DNA of 35,153 bases, from contig CACWRT010000019.1 of assembly GCA_902763365.1 (NCBI GenBank), positions 1 through 35,153 on the forward strand, read 5' to 3'. The translations under genes and the position numbers were made by a program. The notes under the pieces were generated by a model. The model was not told the DNA's origin, did not search any database, and saw only the letters and a program-made list of their open reading frames with translations. The stretch comes from an uncultured Ruminococcus sp. (GTDB lineage Bacteria; Bacillota; Clostridia; Oscillospirales; Acutalibacteraceae). Within the stretch, counting starts at the first letter, position 1, and every line of letters begins with the position of its first letter. This document shows, piece by piece, positions 8,154 to 15,456 of this stretch.

Positions 8154-8915
8154 TCAGTTACGAATATAATAGGATATATTCTCCTTGTCACTTTCTGCTT
8201 TTTCAAATTTCGTACCGGTAAATTTTTCCGAAAGCATAACGGCAAGTTTTTCGATGATAATATCTTCACTGCGGAAATGTCCCAGATCATATACTGCTAT
8301 ATTTTTTTCCATAGCAAACAGCAGTTCATGATGTTTGATCTCCCCTGTTACAAAAGCGTGGGATTTTTCCTTTGCAGCCCTGAAAATACTGCTGCCTCCT
8401 GCACCGCAGGCTACCGTAACACGCTTTATCTTCCCTTTTCTTGCTGTAAACCTTATTCCTTTACAGTTTAATTTGTCACAGATCTGCTTAGCAAATATGT
8501 CATATTCCATTTCACTCTCAAGTTCTGCTGTAAGGCAGCAATCCTCATCTGTATGTTCATCTATGATAAGCCCTATTTTTTCGGCAAGTGTATCATTGAC
8601 TCCGCCGCAGCATATATCTAAATTTGTATGAGCCGAAATAACTGTAATATCGTTTTTCGCCAGTTTATATTGCAGACTGTCCGATGAAAGTTTTTTCAGC
8701 GGATTAAAAATAACAGGATGATGAGTTACAATAACCGAAACATTTTTCCTTACTGCTTCTTCTATAACATCCGATGTTATATCCAGTGACAGAAGCACCT
8801 TTTCGGATACAGTTTCGGGATCACCTACAAGTAAACCAACGTTGTCAAAGCCCATTGCACTTTCAAAAGGTGCGAAGCTGTCTATATATTCATATATTTC
8901 CGCTGCCTTTGCCAT
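8154..8915 (-). CDS. Nif3-like dinuclear metal centre protein
   Basis: This belongs to the Nif3/YbgI/YqfO family, conserved proteins with a two-metal site and debated function, often labelled GTP cyclohydrolase type 2 homologues. The metal ligands are visible: H65-H66 (VTHHPVIF), D100 (SAHTNLD), H213 and E217 (LGHFRSE). At 253 residues it is the short form without the central insert of B. subtilis YqfO. The ATG at 8915 is chosen because AAAGGA lies 9 nt upstream; the ATG at 8924, which overlaps the trmK stop, sits directly on that site. The trmK-nif3 pair matches the yqfN-yqfO pairing in Bacillus. Confidence 0.9.
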   Translation of the reverse strand: MAKAAEIYEYIDSFAPFESAMGFDNVGLLVGDPETVSEKVLLSLDITSDVIEEAVRKNVSVIVTHHPVIFNPLKKLSSDSLQYKLAKNDITVISAHTNLDICCGGVNDTLAEKIGLIIDEHTDEDCCLTAELESEMEYDIFAKQICDKLNCKGIRFTARKGKIKRVTVACGAGGSSIFRAAKEKSHAFVTGEIKHHELLFAMEKNIAVYDLGHFRSEDIIIEKLAVMLSEKFTGTKFEKAESDKENISYYIRN

Positions 8916-8920
8916 AATGA

Positions 8921-9589
8921 TCATTCCTTTCCGCTGTCAAGATAATCTATAAGGTCATTTAGTCTTTTATACTCCTCGCTGCCCTCATTGTAACCTTTTA
9001 TTTTTTTCTTGAGTTTTTCATTTATTACATATTTATATCTTTCTGCTTCCATGCTTTTATCATTATCAAGCTCTCCGATATATCTGTAAACATCGCTGCA
9101 TTCTCTCTCTGCGCCGTCATATTCGCATAAAATCACACTGTAGCTTTTTTTGCATGATATACAGGCTTTCTCGGTAATTATGCGGAATCCCTCCCTGCAA
9201 AGATATTCTCTCAGTTCCTCTGCCCTTGTCATAGGCTGCAATATCAGATGCTTACTGCTGTTTTTCAGCCAGGGAGCAGCCTCTATGATCTTTACTATAA
9301 GTTCTCCGCCCATACCTGCAATAACTATATCATCGGCTTCATCGGAAGATATCTTTTCAAGTCCGTCAGAAAGAACTGTTTTTATCCTGTCGGAAAGTCC
9401 GTTTTCGGATATATTCTTTTTTGCATTTTCAAGAGGTCCCACTCTTACATCTGCCGCAACAGCATGATCCGCCCTGCCGCTTTTTATCAGATAAACAGGA
9501 AGATAGGCGTGATCAGTGCCTATATCGGCAATTTTGCTGTATTCTCTGACAAATGACGCACAAAGCGCCAGTCTTTCATCAAGCTTCAA
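8921..9589 (-). CDS. trmK: tRNA (adenine(22)-N(1))-methyltransferase TrmK
   Basis: TrmK methylates N1 of A22 in the D-loop of tRNAs using S-adenosylmethionine. The Rossmann-type fold is marked by ADIGTDHAYLPVYL (SAM binding), the IAGMGGELI loop and the family-specific LILQPMTRAEELREYL segment. The TTG at 9589 gives MKLDERL, which fits the family N-terminus, and it has a GAGG core 9 nt upstream. The ATG at 9607 has no ribosome site because the hairpin at 9614-9642 lies just before it. The product is 222 residues. It is the first gene of the trmK-nif3-rqcH group. Confidence 0.9.
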   Translation of the reverse strand: MKLDERLALCASFVREYSKIADIGTDHAYLPVYLIKSGRADHAVAADVRVGPLENAKKNISENGLSDRIKTVLSDGLEKISSDEADDIVIAGMGGELIVKIIEAAPWLKNSSKHLILQPMTRAEELREYLCREGFRIITEKACISCKKSYSVILCEYDGAERECSDVYRYIGELDNDKSMEAERYKYVINEKLKKKIKGYNEGSEEYKRLNDLIDYLDSGKE

Positions 9590-9613
9590 ATAACCCACCC
9601 TCTGCATAATTAT

Positions 9614-9642
9614 AGCCGCAGAGCTGAACGATCTCTGCGGCT
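9614..9642 (-). terminator. 10-bp perfect hairpin between the DUF1858 gene and trmK
   Basis: The stem AGCCGCAGAG/CTCTGCGGCT (9614-9623 with 9633-9642) has a 9-nt loop and follows the DUF1858 stop by 12 nt. On the minus strand it is followed by ATAATTATG, a poor U-tract. It may be a partial terminator that lets some transcripts pass into trmK, or a stabilising 3' hairpin. Confidence 0.5.
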
Positions 9643-9654
9643 CTTTGAAAAATA

Positions 9655-9861
9655 TTACTGATTTGCTGCAATATGCGAATTGAGCTTTGCTACAAGCTCA
9701 TCAGCATTTACACCGTGAACCATACAAGCCTGTTCGATAGTTTCGCCTCTTGATGCAGGACATCCGAGACAGTGCATACCTATCTCAAAAAACAGGGGAG
9801 CTGTTGTAGCGTCAATATCAAGAATATCTCCTACTATTGTATCTTTTGTTATCTGTACCAT
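9655..9861 (-). CDS. DUF1858 redox-disulfide domain protein
   Basis: This is a 68-residue single-domain protein of the DUF1858 family, a fold annotated as hybrid-cluster-protein-associated redox disulfide domain. It has the characteristic CxxC at C31-C34 (CLGCPAS) after a hydrophobic FFEIGMH segment, and a third Cys at 46. The partner and exact role are not known; no hybrid cluster protein is in this window. The ATG at 9861 has AAAGG about 10 nt upstream and its own strong promoter (9918-9946), so it is a separate unit from the Nudix operon upstream. Confidence 0.88.
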   Translation of the reverse strand: MVQITKDTIVGDILDIDATTAPLFFEIGMHCLGCPASRGETIEQACMVHGVNADELVAKLNSHIAANQ

Positions 9862-9917
9862 GTTCCATTTTCCTTTCTTTTAATATTATCAGAAGTTTAT
9901 AAAAACCCTTGACTACT

Positions 9918-9946
9918 ATTATAATATCCTGTAAGAATTTTTTCAA
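9918..9946 (-). promoter_or_regulatory. Sigma-A type promoter of the DUF1858 gene
   Basis: On the minus strand TTGAAA (9941-9946) and a perfect TATAAT (9918-9923) are 17 nt apart. The -10 box lies 57 nt upstream of the DUF1858 start, and a weak downstream hairpin at 9614-9642 could let it also drive trmK-nif3-rqcH. Confidence 0.85.
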
Positions 9947-9976
9947 TACCTGATATGATAAAATTATATTTTTATG

Positions 9977-10495
9977 CTAACTCAGATGTACACCTGTACT
10001 GTCCTTCATCTCAAACAACATACAGATCAGGCTTTTTTTATACCTGATAAATTCACCGCTGTCTGTCATAGAAAGAATTTCCGCCATGTCAGCCCATCTG
10101 ACCGACTGAACCTCCTCTTCCTGTAAGGTCAGCTCAGCTATATCAACATCACGGGAAATTATATAAAAATCGTCAAATCCCGTCTGAAAATTAACAGTGA
10201 ACGACGGACGCAGCCCGGAAAAATCAACTTTCAAACCAAGCTCCTCTTCCAATTCTCTTTGTGCCCCATGCCGGCTCGTTTCACCGGCAGTAACATGACC
10301 TCCGACAGTAAAATCCCACAAATCAGCCCAGCTTGATTTATTTTTCTGCCTTTTCTGTATAAGCATTTTTCCTTCACTGTTAAACAAGGCTATATGCACA
10401 ACAGTTCTGTAAAGATCATCGGGAACTGGTTTTCCCCTCTCCATTGTAAAAGGAGTAAGCTGTCGGTCTTTATCATAAAGATCAAATTTCTCCAT
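9977..10495 (-). CDS. Nudix hydrolase
   Basis: This is a 172-residue Nudix enzyme, expected to cleave a nucleoside-diphosphate-linked substrate with Mg2+. The Nudix box is complete at residues 66-88 (GHVTAGE, then R80-E81-L-E83-E84-E85-L-G87). The N-terminus (FDLYDKDRQLTPFTMERGKP) and overall pattern resemble the YfcD/isopentenyl-diphosphate-isomerase-like branch, so the substrate cannot be called. Its ATG shares one base with the stop of the upstream beta-helix gene (TGATG), so translation is coupled; a GGAG lies 8 nt before the start inside that gene. Confidence 0.9.
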   Translation of the reverse strand: MEKFDLYDKDRQLTPFTMERGKPVPDDLYRTVVHIALFNSEGKMLIQKRQKNKSSWADLWDFTVGGHVTAGETSRHGAQRELEEELGLKVDFSGLRPSFTVNFQTGFDDFYIISRDVDIAELTLQEEEVQSVRWADMAEILSMTDSGEFIRYKKSLICMLFEMKDSTGVHLS

Positions 10496-11166
10496 CAGAG
10501 CTTCTCCGCAATTTCTCCTGCCTTTTTATAAATGCTGTTTGCAGGAATAGTACCTCTTACCATTGAAAGCGGGTATACAGTCGTGCCTCTTCCGATGACA
10601 GTACCCGGATTAAGTACGCTGTTGCAGCCTACCTCAACATTATCGCCTACAATAGCTCCGAATTTTTTTAGCTCTGTATTGATCCTTCCCTCATCTTCGG
10701 GAACAGTAACTATACTTTTATCAGACTTCAGATTTGATGTTATCGCGCCTGCGCCTAAATGAGCCTTATATCCTAAAATAGAATCTCCGATATAATTATA
10801 GTGCGGAACCTGAGCATTCTGGAAAATAATACTGTTTTTAAGCTCGGTGGAATTGCCTACAACGCTGCCGCTTCCGACTATGGCACTTCCCCTGATAAAT
10901 GCGCAGTGCCTTACCTCGGCTCCGGGACAGATGATCAGCGGACCGCTTAAAAATGCTGTAGGCGCTATTTTGGCAGTCTTTGCCACCCAGATATTGTCAC
11001 CTATCTGATCAAACTCATCCTTACTGAGCGAAGGTCCTACTGCCATTATATAATCGGATATTTTCGGCAGGGCTTCCCAGGGATAGGTAAGTCCCTCAAA
11101 TATCTTTGCGGCATAGGTCTTGCTCAGATCAAGCAACGAGCCAATCATAAGTTCTTCTTTGTTCAT
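10495..11166 (-). CDS. Left-handed beta-helix protein, GlmU/UDP-GlcNAc pyrophosphorylase-like
   Basis: This 223-residue protein is made mostly of hexapeptide repeats ([IV]-G-x pattern, for example VGSGSVVGN, IGDSIL, VGDNVEVG, IGRGTTV) that fold as a left-handed beta-helix, as in the C-terminal acetyltransferase domain of GlmU. The N-terminal pyrophosphorylase domain and its GxGxR nucleotide motif are absent, so a complete GlmU is ruled out. The helical N-terminus (1-60) is unlike that of other hexapeptide transferases. It could be a sugar-nucleotide acyltransferase; the substrate is unknown. The start follows GGAGG. It is in an operon with the cytidylate-kinase-like gene and the Nudix gene. 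Confidence 0.85.
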   Translation of the reverse strand: MNKEELMIGSLLDLSKTYAAKIFEGLTYPWEALPKISDYIMAVGPSLSKDEFDQIGDNIWVAKTAKIAPTAFLSGPLIICPGAEVRHCAFIRGSAIVGSGSVVGNSTELKNSIIFQNAQVPHYNYIGDSILGYKAHLGAGAITSNLKSDKSIVTVPEDEGRINTELKKFGAIVGDNVEVGCNSVLNPGTVIGRGTTVYPLSMVRGTIPANSIYKKAGEIAEKL

Positions 11167-11248
11167 TATATTTTTCCTCCGAAATAGAATTATTATGAAA
11201 GATCATATTTGCAAAATCATCTATTTGTACGATCTGCGCATAACAGGG

Positions 11249-11503
11249 TCAGAACATAAAATCATCCTCACCGTATTCCTTGAAAAATGCCCAGTCATCA
11301 TCATCAAAATGACCTGCAAGAAAAGTGATCGTTCTGTCTTTTTTATCAATGGTATAAACGGAAAAGCTGTAGGGCTGATTATTTTCGGGATGGAGCACAA
11401 TATCACATTCGCCCTTTGTTCTCCATTTTTCCGCAAAAACATTCACACCGTCAATGCAGAAACGTTTACCGCCCGATCTTCCCAGATAAGTATACTTTTT
11501 CAT
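11249..11503 (-). CDS. Small conserved-looking protein of unknown function (84 aa)
   Basis: I do not recognise a family. The protein is 84 residues, begins MKKYTYLGRSGGKR, has beta-type alternation and ends in an acidic-aromatic tail (HFDDDDWAFFKEYGEDDFMF). There is no signal peptide or membrane segment, so it is likely cytoplasmic. Support for a real gene is positional: GGAGG lies 6 nt before the ATG, and the gene starts 15 nt after the stop of the kinase-like gene on the same strand. Overlapping open frames on the plus strand lack ribosome sites. Confidence 0.72.
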   Translation of the reverse strand: MKKYTYLGRSGGKRFCIDGVNVFAEKWRTKGECDIVLHPENNQPYSFSVYTIDKKDRTITFLAGHFDDDDWAFFKEYGEDDFMF

Positions 11504-11518
11504 ATGAATCCTCCGTGA

Positions 11519-12136
11519 TCATACGGGATCTATAAGCCCTCTTATCTTCAGATATGATACTATCAGGCGTACACAGCCGTCAACACCCAGTTTTCCGCTG
11601 TCTATACACAGATCATAATTGCTCATATCTCCCCATTCGTTTTCAGAATAATATTCATAGTAATTTGAACGGGACTTATCCATACGGTTTATTACGCCTT
11701 CTACCTTATCTTCCGAGATACGATATACATCCCTTGCGTACTTTTTGCGGTACTTCATATCAGCATAAATGAAAACCTTCACACAGTCACTGCGTTCCCT
11801 AAGTATATAATCACTGCACCTTCCGACAATAACACATGGATCAACAGAAACTTTCTTTATAATATCATGCTGTATAAGAAAAAGCTTGTCATTCATGGGC
11901 AGCGGAGGCTCATGATAATTGTCATAAGCTGACGCCGCACCTATTGAAAGTGCATAGAGAAGACTATTGGAGGCTTTTTCATCAACTGTCTTGAGAATAT
12001 CGGGATCAATACCGCTTTCCTTTGCAGCTAAGGTGATCAGCTTTTTGTCGTAAAAAGGAATACCCAACTTATCTGCAACTTTTTTTCCGATCTTACGTCC
12101 GCCGCTGCCGAACTGTCTTGCTATAGTTAATACCAT
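11519..12136 (-). CDS. Cytidylate kinase-like family protein
   Basis: This 205-residue protein belongs to the cytidylate-kinase-like family (Pfam Cytidylate_kin2 as I recall it). The N-terminus VLTIARQFGSGGRKIGKKVA is the family's phosphate-binding loop, followed by LGIPFYDKKLITLAAKESG and the CVIVGRCSDYIL segment. The substrate is not established for the family; it is distinct from the true Cmk. GGGGAGG stands 7 nt before the ATG. It heads the four-gene minus-strand operon ending with the Nudix gene. Confidence 0.88.
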   Translation of the reverse strand: MVLTIARQFGSGGRKIGKKVADKLGIPFYDKKLITLAAKESGIDPDILKTVDEKASNSLLYALSIGAASAYDNYHEPPLPMNDKLFLIQHDIIKKVSVDPCVIVGRCSDYILRERSDCVKVFIYADMKYRKKYARDVYRISEDKVEGVINRMDKSRSNYYEYYSENEWGDMSNYDLCIDSGKLGVDGCVRLIVSYLKIRGLIDPV

Positions 12137-12206
12137 TAAAATACCTCCCCTGATTATTATATGTCTGAACCGAACGGGTTATAGTAACTAAAAACCGTCT
12201 ATTAAT

Positions 12207-12234
12207 ATTTTAACATATTTTTGTAAAAATACAA
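12207..12234 (-). promoter_or_regulatory. Possible promoter of the cytidylate-kinase-like operon
   Basis: On the minus strand TTGTAT (12229-12234) and TAAAAT (12207-12212) are 16 nt apart, 71 nt upstream of the gene start. The boxes are weaker than the other promoters of the window and the area is AT-rich, so this is tentative. Confidence 0.45.
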
Positions 12235-12328
12235 CCACTAATTCCATTAAATGACAATATTTTTATTCATTTTTCCATTATACTATTTATTTATACATAC
12301 TTGTAACGATATTGTATCCTCTTTGTTG

Positions 12329-12357
12329 TTGACAACAGCCATCTGTTTTTATATTAT
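12329..12357 (+). promoter_or_regulatory. Sigma-A type promoter of the peptide-binding lipoprotein gene
   Basis: TTGACA (12329-12334) and TATTAT (12352-12357) are 17 nt apart. Transcription would begin near 12364, which excludes the ATG at 12363 as a start and supports the TTG at 12423. A GTTGACAAC palindrome covers the -35 box. Confidence 0.85.
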
Positions 12358-12422
12358 AATATATGTCAAGCTATTTATTTATATATAAAGCTATTTTACT
12401 TTACAGGCGAAAGGAAAATAAA

Positions 12423-14033
12423 TTGAAACACTTAAAAAGCATTATATCATTTGTATTGATACTGTCCGTCCTCTGTATTCCCACAGGCTGCTCAAAAAAG
12501 GAGAAAACTCCGCAGGACAGCATCATAAACTATCATATAACATATGAACCCGAAACTCTTGATCCTCAGATAGCTGATGATGATGTATCAGATATGATCA
12601 TCCTGAATATTTACGAAGGTCTTGTACGGCTTAACGGTAATGATGACATTATAGGCGGCGCTGCTGAAACCTGGGATATCAGCAGCGACAATAAAACATA
12701 CACATTTCATCTCAGAAACGGACTCAGGTGGAGTAACGGAGAAGAACTGACTTCTTCCGATTTTGTATACGGTTTTCAGCGTTCGGTATCAAAACAAACC
12801 AACTCCCCCACTGCAAAAACATTGTTCAGCATTAAAAACGCCGAGCAAATCAACAGCGGTTCGGCGTCTGTTGAAAGCCTCGGAGTCACTTCACCTGACA
12901 AAAATACTGTGGTAATAGAGCTTGAATATCCCGACTCTGAGATACTGACAACACTGACTACACCCCCCGCAATGCCATGCAACAAAAAGTTCTTTGAAAA
13001 CTCTGTGGGACAATACGGCAGAACAGATGATAAGATCCTGTCTAACGGCGCATACTGCATAAACGAAGGCAAATGGGCTTCGGGAGAAAATATTTTTCTG
13101 TCAAAGAATGAATACTATAAAGGTCATAATAAACCTGTTCCCGCCGGTGTAAAGCTGAATATCTTACAGGAAACGCCTGATGTATGTCAGTCTATAATAG
13201 ACGGAGATACAGACTGCGGAGCTATTAAAAACTCAGATCTTTCAAAAGCGCAGAACGAAAAGCTGAATCTGACTGCATTTGACGATACTATACACGGCAT
13301 CTCCATAAATTCCGAAAATGATGTTCTGAAAAACATAAATATTCGTCATGCACTTCTCTCAGCAATAGATAAAAACAAACTTCTTAAAAACCTTGATGAT
13401 GACTGTGAACCCGCTGACGAACTGATTCCCGACTCTGCCGAGATCGAAGATAACAGCTACAGAAAGTTGGCAGGTCATGTAGGTTATGCTGTAGATGAGG
13501 ATCCGTCTTCACTGCTTAACAGAGGCCTTGCCGAATCAGATCTTACATCTCTGCCTAATCTGACTATACTATGCTCTGACGACGAAAACACCCAGACTGT
13601 TGTCAGCAATCTTATCGAAACATGGAACACCCTCACGGGGGCATATTTCAACAAAAAGCCCATGTCGGCAGGCGAACTCGGGAGCAGGATAAAAAGCGGC
13701 AGCTATCAGATAGCTATAACAACCCTCAAGATAAGCGGAACAACGCCTTTGGGGACATTGGAAGCCTTTACTTCGACCGCAGACAATAACCCGGGAGCTT
13801 ATCATTCTGACGAATACGACAGCATGATAAACGATCTTAGAAAAAGCCTTACAAAGGAATCTGCCGAAAAAGTCAAAGAAGCAGAGTCTATGATAATAAA
13901 CAGCAGCGTTTTTTACCCTTTATACACACAAAAAAGATACTATGCGAGTGCAAAAAATGTCAGGAACGTAATATTTCATCCCTACGGAGGAGATATTGAT
14001 TTTATGACTGCTGTTAAAAAAGAACAGTCATAA
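12423..14033 (+). CDS. Peptide ABC transporter substrate-binding lipoprotein (OppA type)
   Basis: This is a family 5 extracellular solute-binding protein, 536 residues, expected to capture oligopeptides at the outer face of the membrane. The signal peptide MKHLKSIISFVLILSVLCIPTGC carries a lipobox (PTGC) with lipidated Cys 23. Family marks include YEPETLDPQIADD near the N-terminus and LRNGLRWSNGEELTSSDFVYGF. The start is TTG at 12423 with AAAGGA upstream; the earlier in-frame ATG at 12363 lies at the predicted transcription start and would bury the signal peptide. No permease or ATPase genes adjoin it, so it is an orphan binding protein that must use a transporter encoded elsewhere or act as a sensor. 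Confidence 0.88.
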   Translation: MKHLKSIISFVLILSVLCIPTGCSKKEKTPQDSIINYHITYEPETLDPQIADDDVSDMIILNIYEGLVRLNGNDDIIGGAAETWDISSDNKTYTFHLRNGLRWSNGEELTSSDFVYGFQRSVSKQTNSPTAKTLFSIKNAEQINSGSASVESLGVTSPDKNTVVIELEYPDSEILTTLTTPPAMPCNKKFFENSVGQYGRTDDKILSNGAYCINEGKWASGENIFLSKNEYYKGHNKPVPAGVKLNILQETPDVCQSIIDGDTDCGAIKNSDLSKAQNEKLNLTAFDDTIHGISINSENDVLKNINIRHALLSAIDKNKLLKNLDDDCEPADELIPDSAEIEDNSYRKLAGHVGYAVDEDPSSLLNRGLAESDLTSLPNLTILCSDDENTQTVVSNLIETWNTLTGAYFNKKPMSAGELGSRIKSGSYQIAITTLKISGTTPLGTLEAFTSTADNNPGAYHSDEYDSMINDLRKSLTKESAEKVKEAESMIINSSVFYPLYTQKRYYASAKNVRNVIFHPYGGDIDFMTAVKKEQS

Positions 14034-14042
14034 CGCCGATAT

Positions 14043-14070
14043 AACAGGCTTCCGGGAAAGCTGTTTTACT
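14043..14070 (+). terminator. Probable terminator of the peptide-binding protein gene
   Basis: AACA-GCTT / AAGC-TGTT with one bulged G (14043-14051 and 14058-14065) is followed by TTACTT. The stem is short and the U-tract is interrupted, so termination may be partial. Confidence 0.5.
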
Positions 14071-14126
14071 TGTCGCAAAACCGATACAAAAGTAACAACC
14101 GCGACAAATAAAAGTTGCAGTGACGT

Positions 14127-14186
14127 GCCCGGAGCGGATGCGCAGCGCAGCGAACCCCGCTTTACGGGACCGGCAGCTCGCCGGGC
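14127..14186. repeat. GC-rich palindromic intergenic repeat, copy 1
   Basis: The outer stem GCCCGG/CCGGGC (14127-14132 with 14181-14186) encloses an inner AGCGG/CCGCT stem with a GCG-CAG-CGC tip and the block at 14165-14184, which matches copy 2 at 17 of 20 positions. The element could be transcribed on either strand. Confidence 0.75.
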
Positions 14187-14272
14187 GTTAGTGTAAAATT
14201 ATAATTGGCAAAAATATTGTCAATGAAAAAGAACCGCCCAAAAAGCCTGATACGCGGGCAGTAAAGCCTTAG

Positions 14273-14336
14273 CGGCGAGTTCAGAGCGGATGCGAAGCGG
14301 AGCGATACCCGCGTTTAGGGTCCGGCGGCTCGCCGG
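14273..14336. repeat. GC-rich palindromic intergenic repeat, copy 2
   Basis: CGGCGAG (14273-14279) pairs with CTCGCCG (14329-14335). Between them lies GAGCGGATGCG, AGCG, CCCGC, the same order as in copy 1. The block at 14317-14336 is identical, in reverse complement, to 31283-31302. It ends 7 nt before the -35 box of the BI-1 gene. Confidence 0.75.
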
Positions 14337-14342
14337 CGGTAT

Positions 14343-14371
14343 TTGACATTTATGGAATTTAGGTGTACAAT
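14343..14371 (+). promoter_or_regulatory. Sigma-A type promoter of the BI-1 family gene
   Basis: TTGACA (14343-14348) and TACAAT (14366-14371) are 17 nt apart, 75 nt before the start codon. Repeat copy 2 abuts its upstream edge. Confidence 0.85.
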
Positions 14372-14445
14372 TATATTGTAAGAAAGTAGTCGGTTAAGTC
14401 ATTACTCTTTAAAATCTCAAATATTATTCTGAAAGGATGGTAATT

Positions 14446-15294
14446 ATGGCTTTATTTGGCAGAAATGATAATAACAATAATTATACTGACCTTAGCGGTA
14501 TGAATTACTCAAACGGATACGGACAAAATCAATATCAACAGAATCCGTATCAACAGAATCCGTATCAGCAAAATGGCTACGGTCAACAGGCATATTACCC
14601 GCAGCCTGCACAAAACTATGGCGGATCGGCACTTTCTCTTTCCGAATTCACAAGCAGAGTTTATATGCAGATGTTCATAGGACTTCTTATAACATTCGGG
14701 ATCGGTCTTGTGGCAGTTCTTAACCCCACAGCAACAATGGAATTGGTTGCCGAACATATTGAAATCTACCTTGTTCTTGTGCTTGTTGAGGTTGTGATGG
14801 TATTTATACTCGGACTCATGGTAAACAAAATGTCATCCACCGCAGCTACGGTAGTTTTCTATGCCTACTCGATCGTAAACGGCTTGACCATTGCACCTGC
14901 GCTTGTACTGTATGACATGGGAACAGTTTTCTTCGCTATGGCAGTTACGGCAGGTATCTTCGGACTTATGTCTTTTGTCGGAAAAGTTTCAAAAATGGAT
15001 GTATCAAAATGGGGTTCGATCCTTATGTTCGGACTTATCGGACTTATCGTATTTTCCATTATTGCAATGATAGTCAATATCCTGATGAGTGATCTTTTCA
15101 TTTCCCTTTTCGGTATCGCACTGTTCATGGGCTTCACTATCTATGATACGAAAAAGATCCGTGCATTCTATGCTTCCGCATACAATGAAGAAACACAAAA
15201 GAAAACAGTAATAATCGCAGCATTACAGCTTTATCTTGACTTTATCAATCTTTTCCTCTATATCCTCAGACTTTTTGCGAGAAGCAGAGATTGA
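14446..15294 (+). CDS. Bax inhibitor-1 / YccA family membrane protein
   Basis: This is a seven-helix inner membrane protein of the BI-1 (TMBIM) family; bacterial members include the calcium-leak channel BsYetJ and the FtsH modulator YccA. Helices run from about residue 70 to 280, with the family's C-terminal pattern GFTIYDTKKI and a final LQLYLDFINLFLYILRL helix. The first 60 residues form an Asn/Gln/Tyr/Gly-rich cytoplasmic tail containing three tandem YQQNP/YQQNG units, encoded by near-identical DNA repeats at about 14531-14575. The ATG at 14446 has AAAGG 9 nt upstream; the ATG at 14437 sits on that site. It is monocistronic, with its own promoter and terminator. Confidence 0.9.
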   Translation: MALFGRNDNNNNYTDLSGMNYSNGYGQNQYQQNPYQQNPYQQNGYGQQAYYPQPAQNYGGSALSLSEFTSRVYMQMFIGLLITFGIGLVAVLNPTATMELVAEHIEIYLVLVLVEVVMVFILGLMVNKMSSTAATVVFYAYSIVNGLTIAPALVLYDMGTVFFAMAVTAGIFGLMSFVGKVSKMDVSKWGSILMFGLIGLIVFSIIAMIVNILMSDLFISLFGIALFMGFTIYDTKKIRAFYASAYNEETQKKTVIIAALQLYLDFINLFLYILRLFARSRD

Positions 15295-15310
15295 TAAGCC
15301 GGAATTTTCT

Positions 15311-15349
15311 GTCTGTTCCGTTGAAATAATACGGAACAGACCTTTTTTT
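15311..15349 (+). terminator. Terminator of the BI-1 family gene
   Basis: An 11-bp perfect stem GTCTGTTCCGT/ACGGAACAGAC (15311-15321 and 15331-15341) with a 9-nt loop is followed by CTTTTTTTATTTT. Confidence 0.93.
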
Positions 15350-15380
15350 ATTTTATGGCTAATTTTATGTCATGAATTCA

Positions 15381-15409
15381 TTGATTTTTCTGTTCATTTG
15401 AGGTAAAAT
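15381..15409 (+). promoter_or_regulatory. Promoter of the oligoendopeptidase gene
   Basis: TTGATT (15381-15386) and TAAAAT (15404-15409) are 17 nt apart. The GTG at 15418, the first in-frame start, would lie at the transcription start, supporting the ATG at 15457. Confidence 0.75.
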
Positions 15410-15456
15410 AATATCAGGTGTTTTTAAAACATAGTAATAAGGTTAGGAGCGGATAT

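Larger units (their letters stand above)
14034..14445. other. GC-rich intergenic repeat island
   Basis: No gene is supported. This stretch carries a terminator-like hairpin (14043-14070), a TTGTCGC/GCGACAA inverted repeat (about 14089-14126), two related palindromic repeats (14127-14186 and 14273-14335) and the promoter of the BI-1 gene (14343-14371). Its GC content is clearly above that of the flanking genes. Confidence 0.7.

Noticed and set aside
10495-11166. Complete GlmU
   Set aside because: The nucleotidyltransferase domain is missing; only beta-helix repeats are present.
11120-11518. Plus-strand open frame opposite the small 84-residue gene
   Set aside because: There is no ribosome site and the composition is unlike a protein; the minus-strand frame has GGAGG and operon context.
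12363-12422. Start of the peptide-binding protein at ATG 12363
   Set aside because: It coincides with the transcription start, lacks a ribosome site and would place 20 residues before a normal lipoprotein signal peptide.
14034-14445. Remnant of an insertion sequence
   Set aside because: There is no transposase fragment or target duplication; the palindromic blocks alone fit a short repeat family better.
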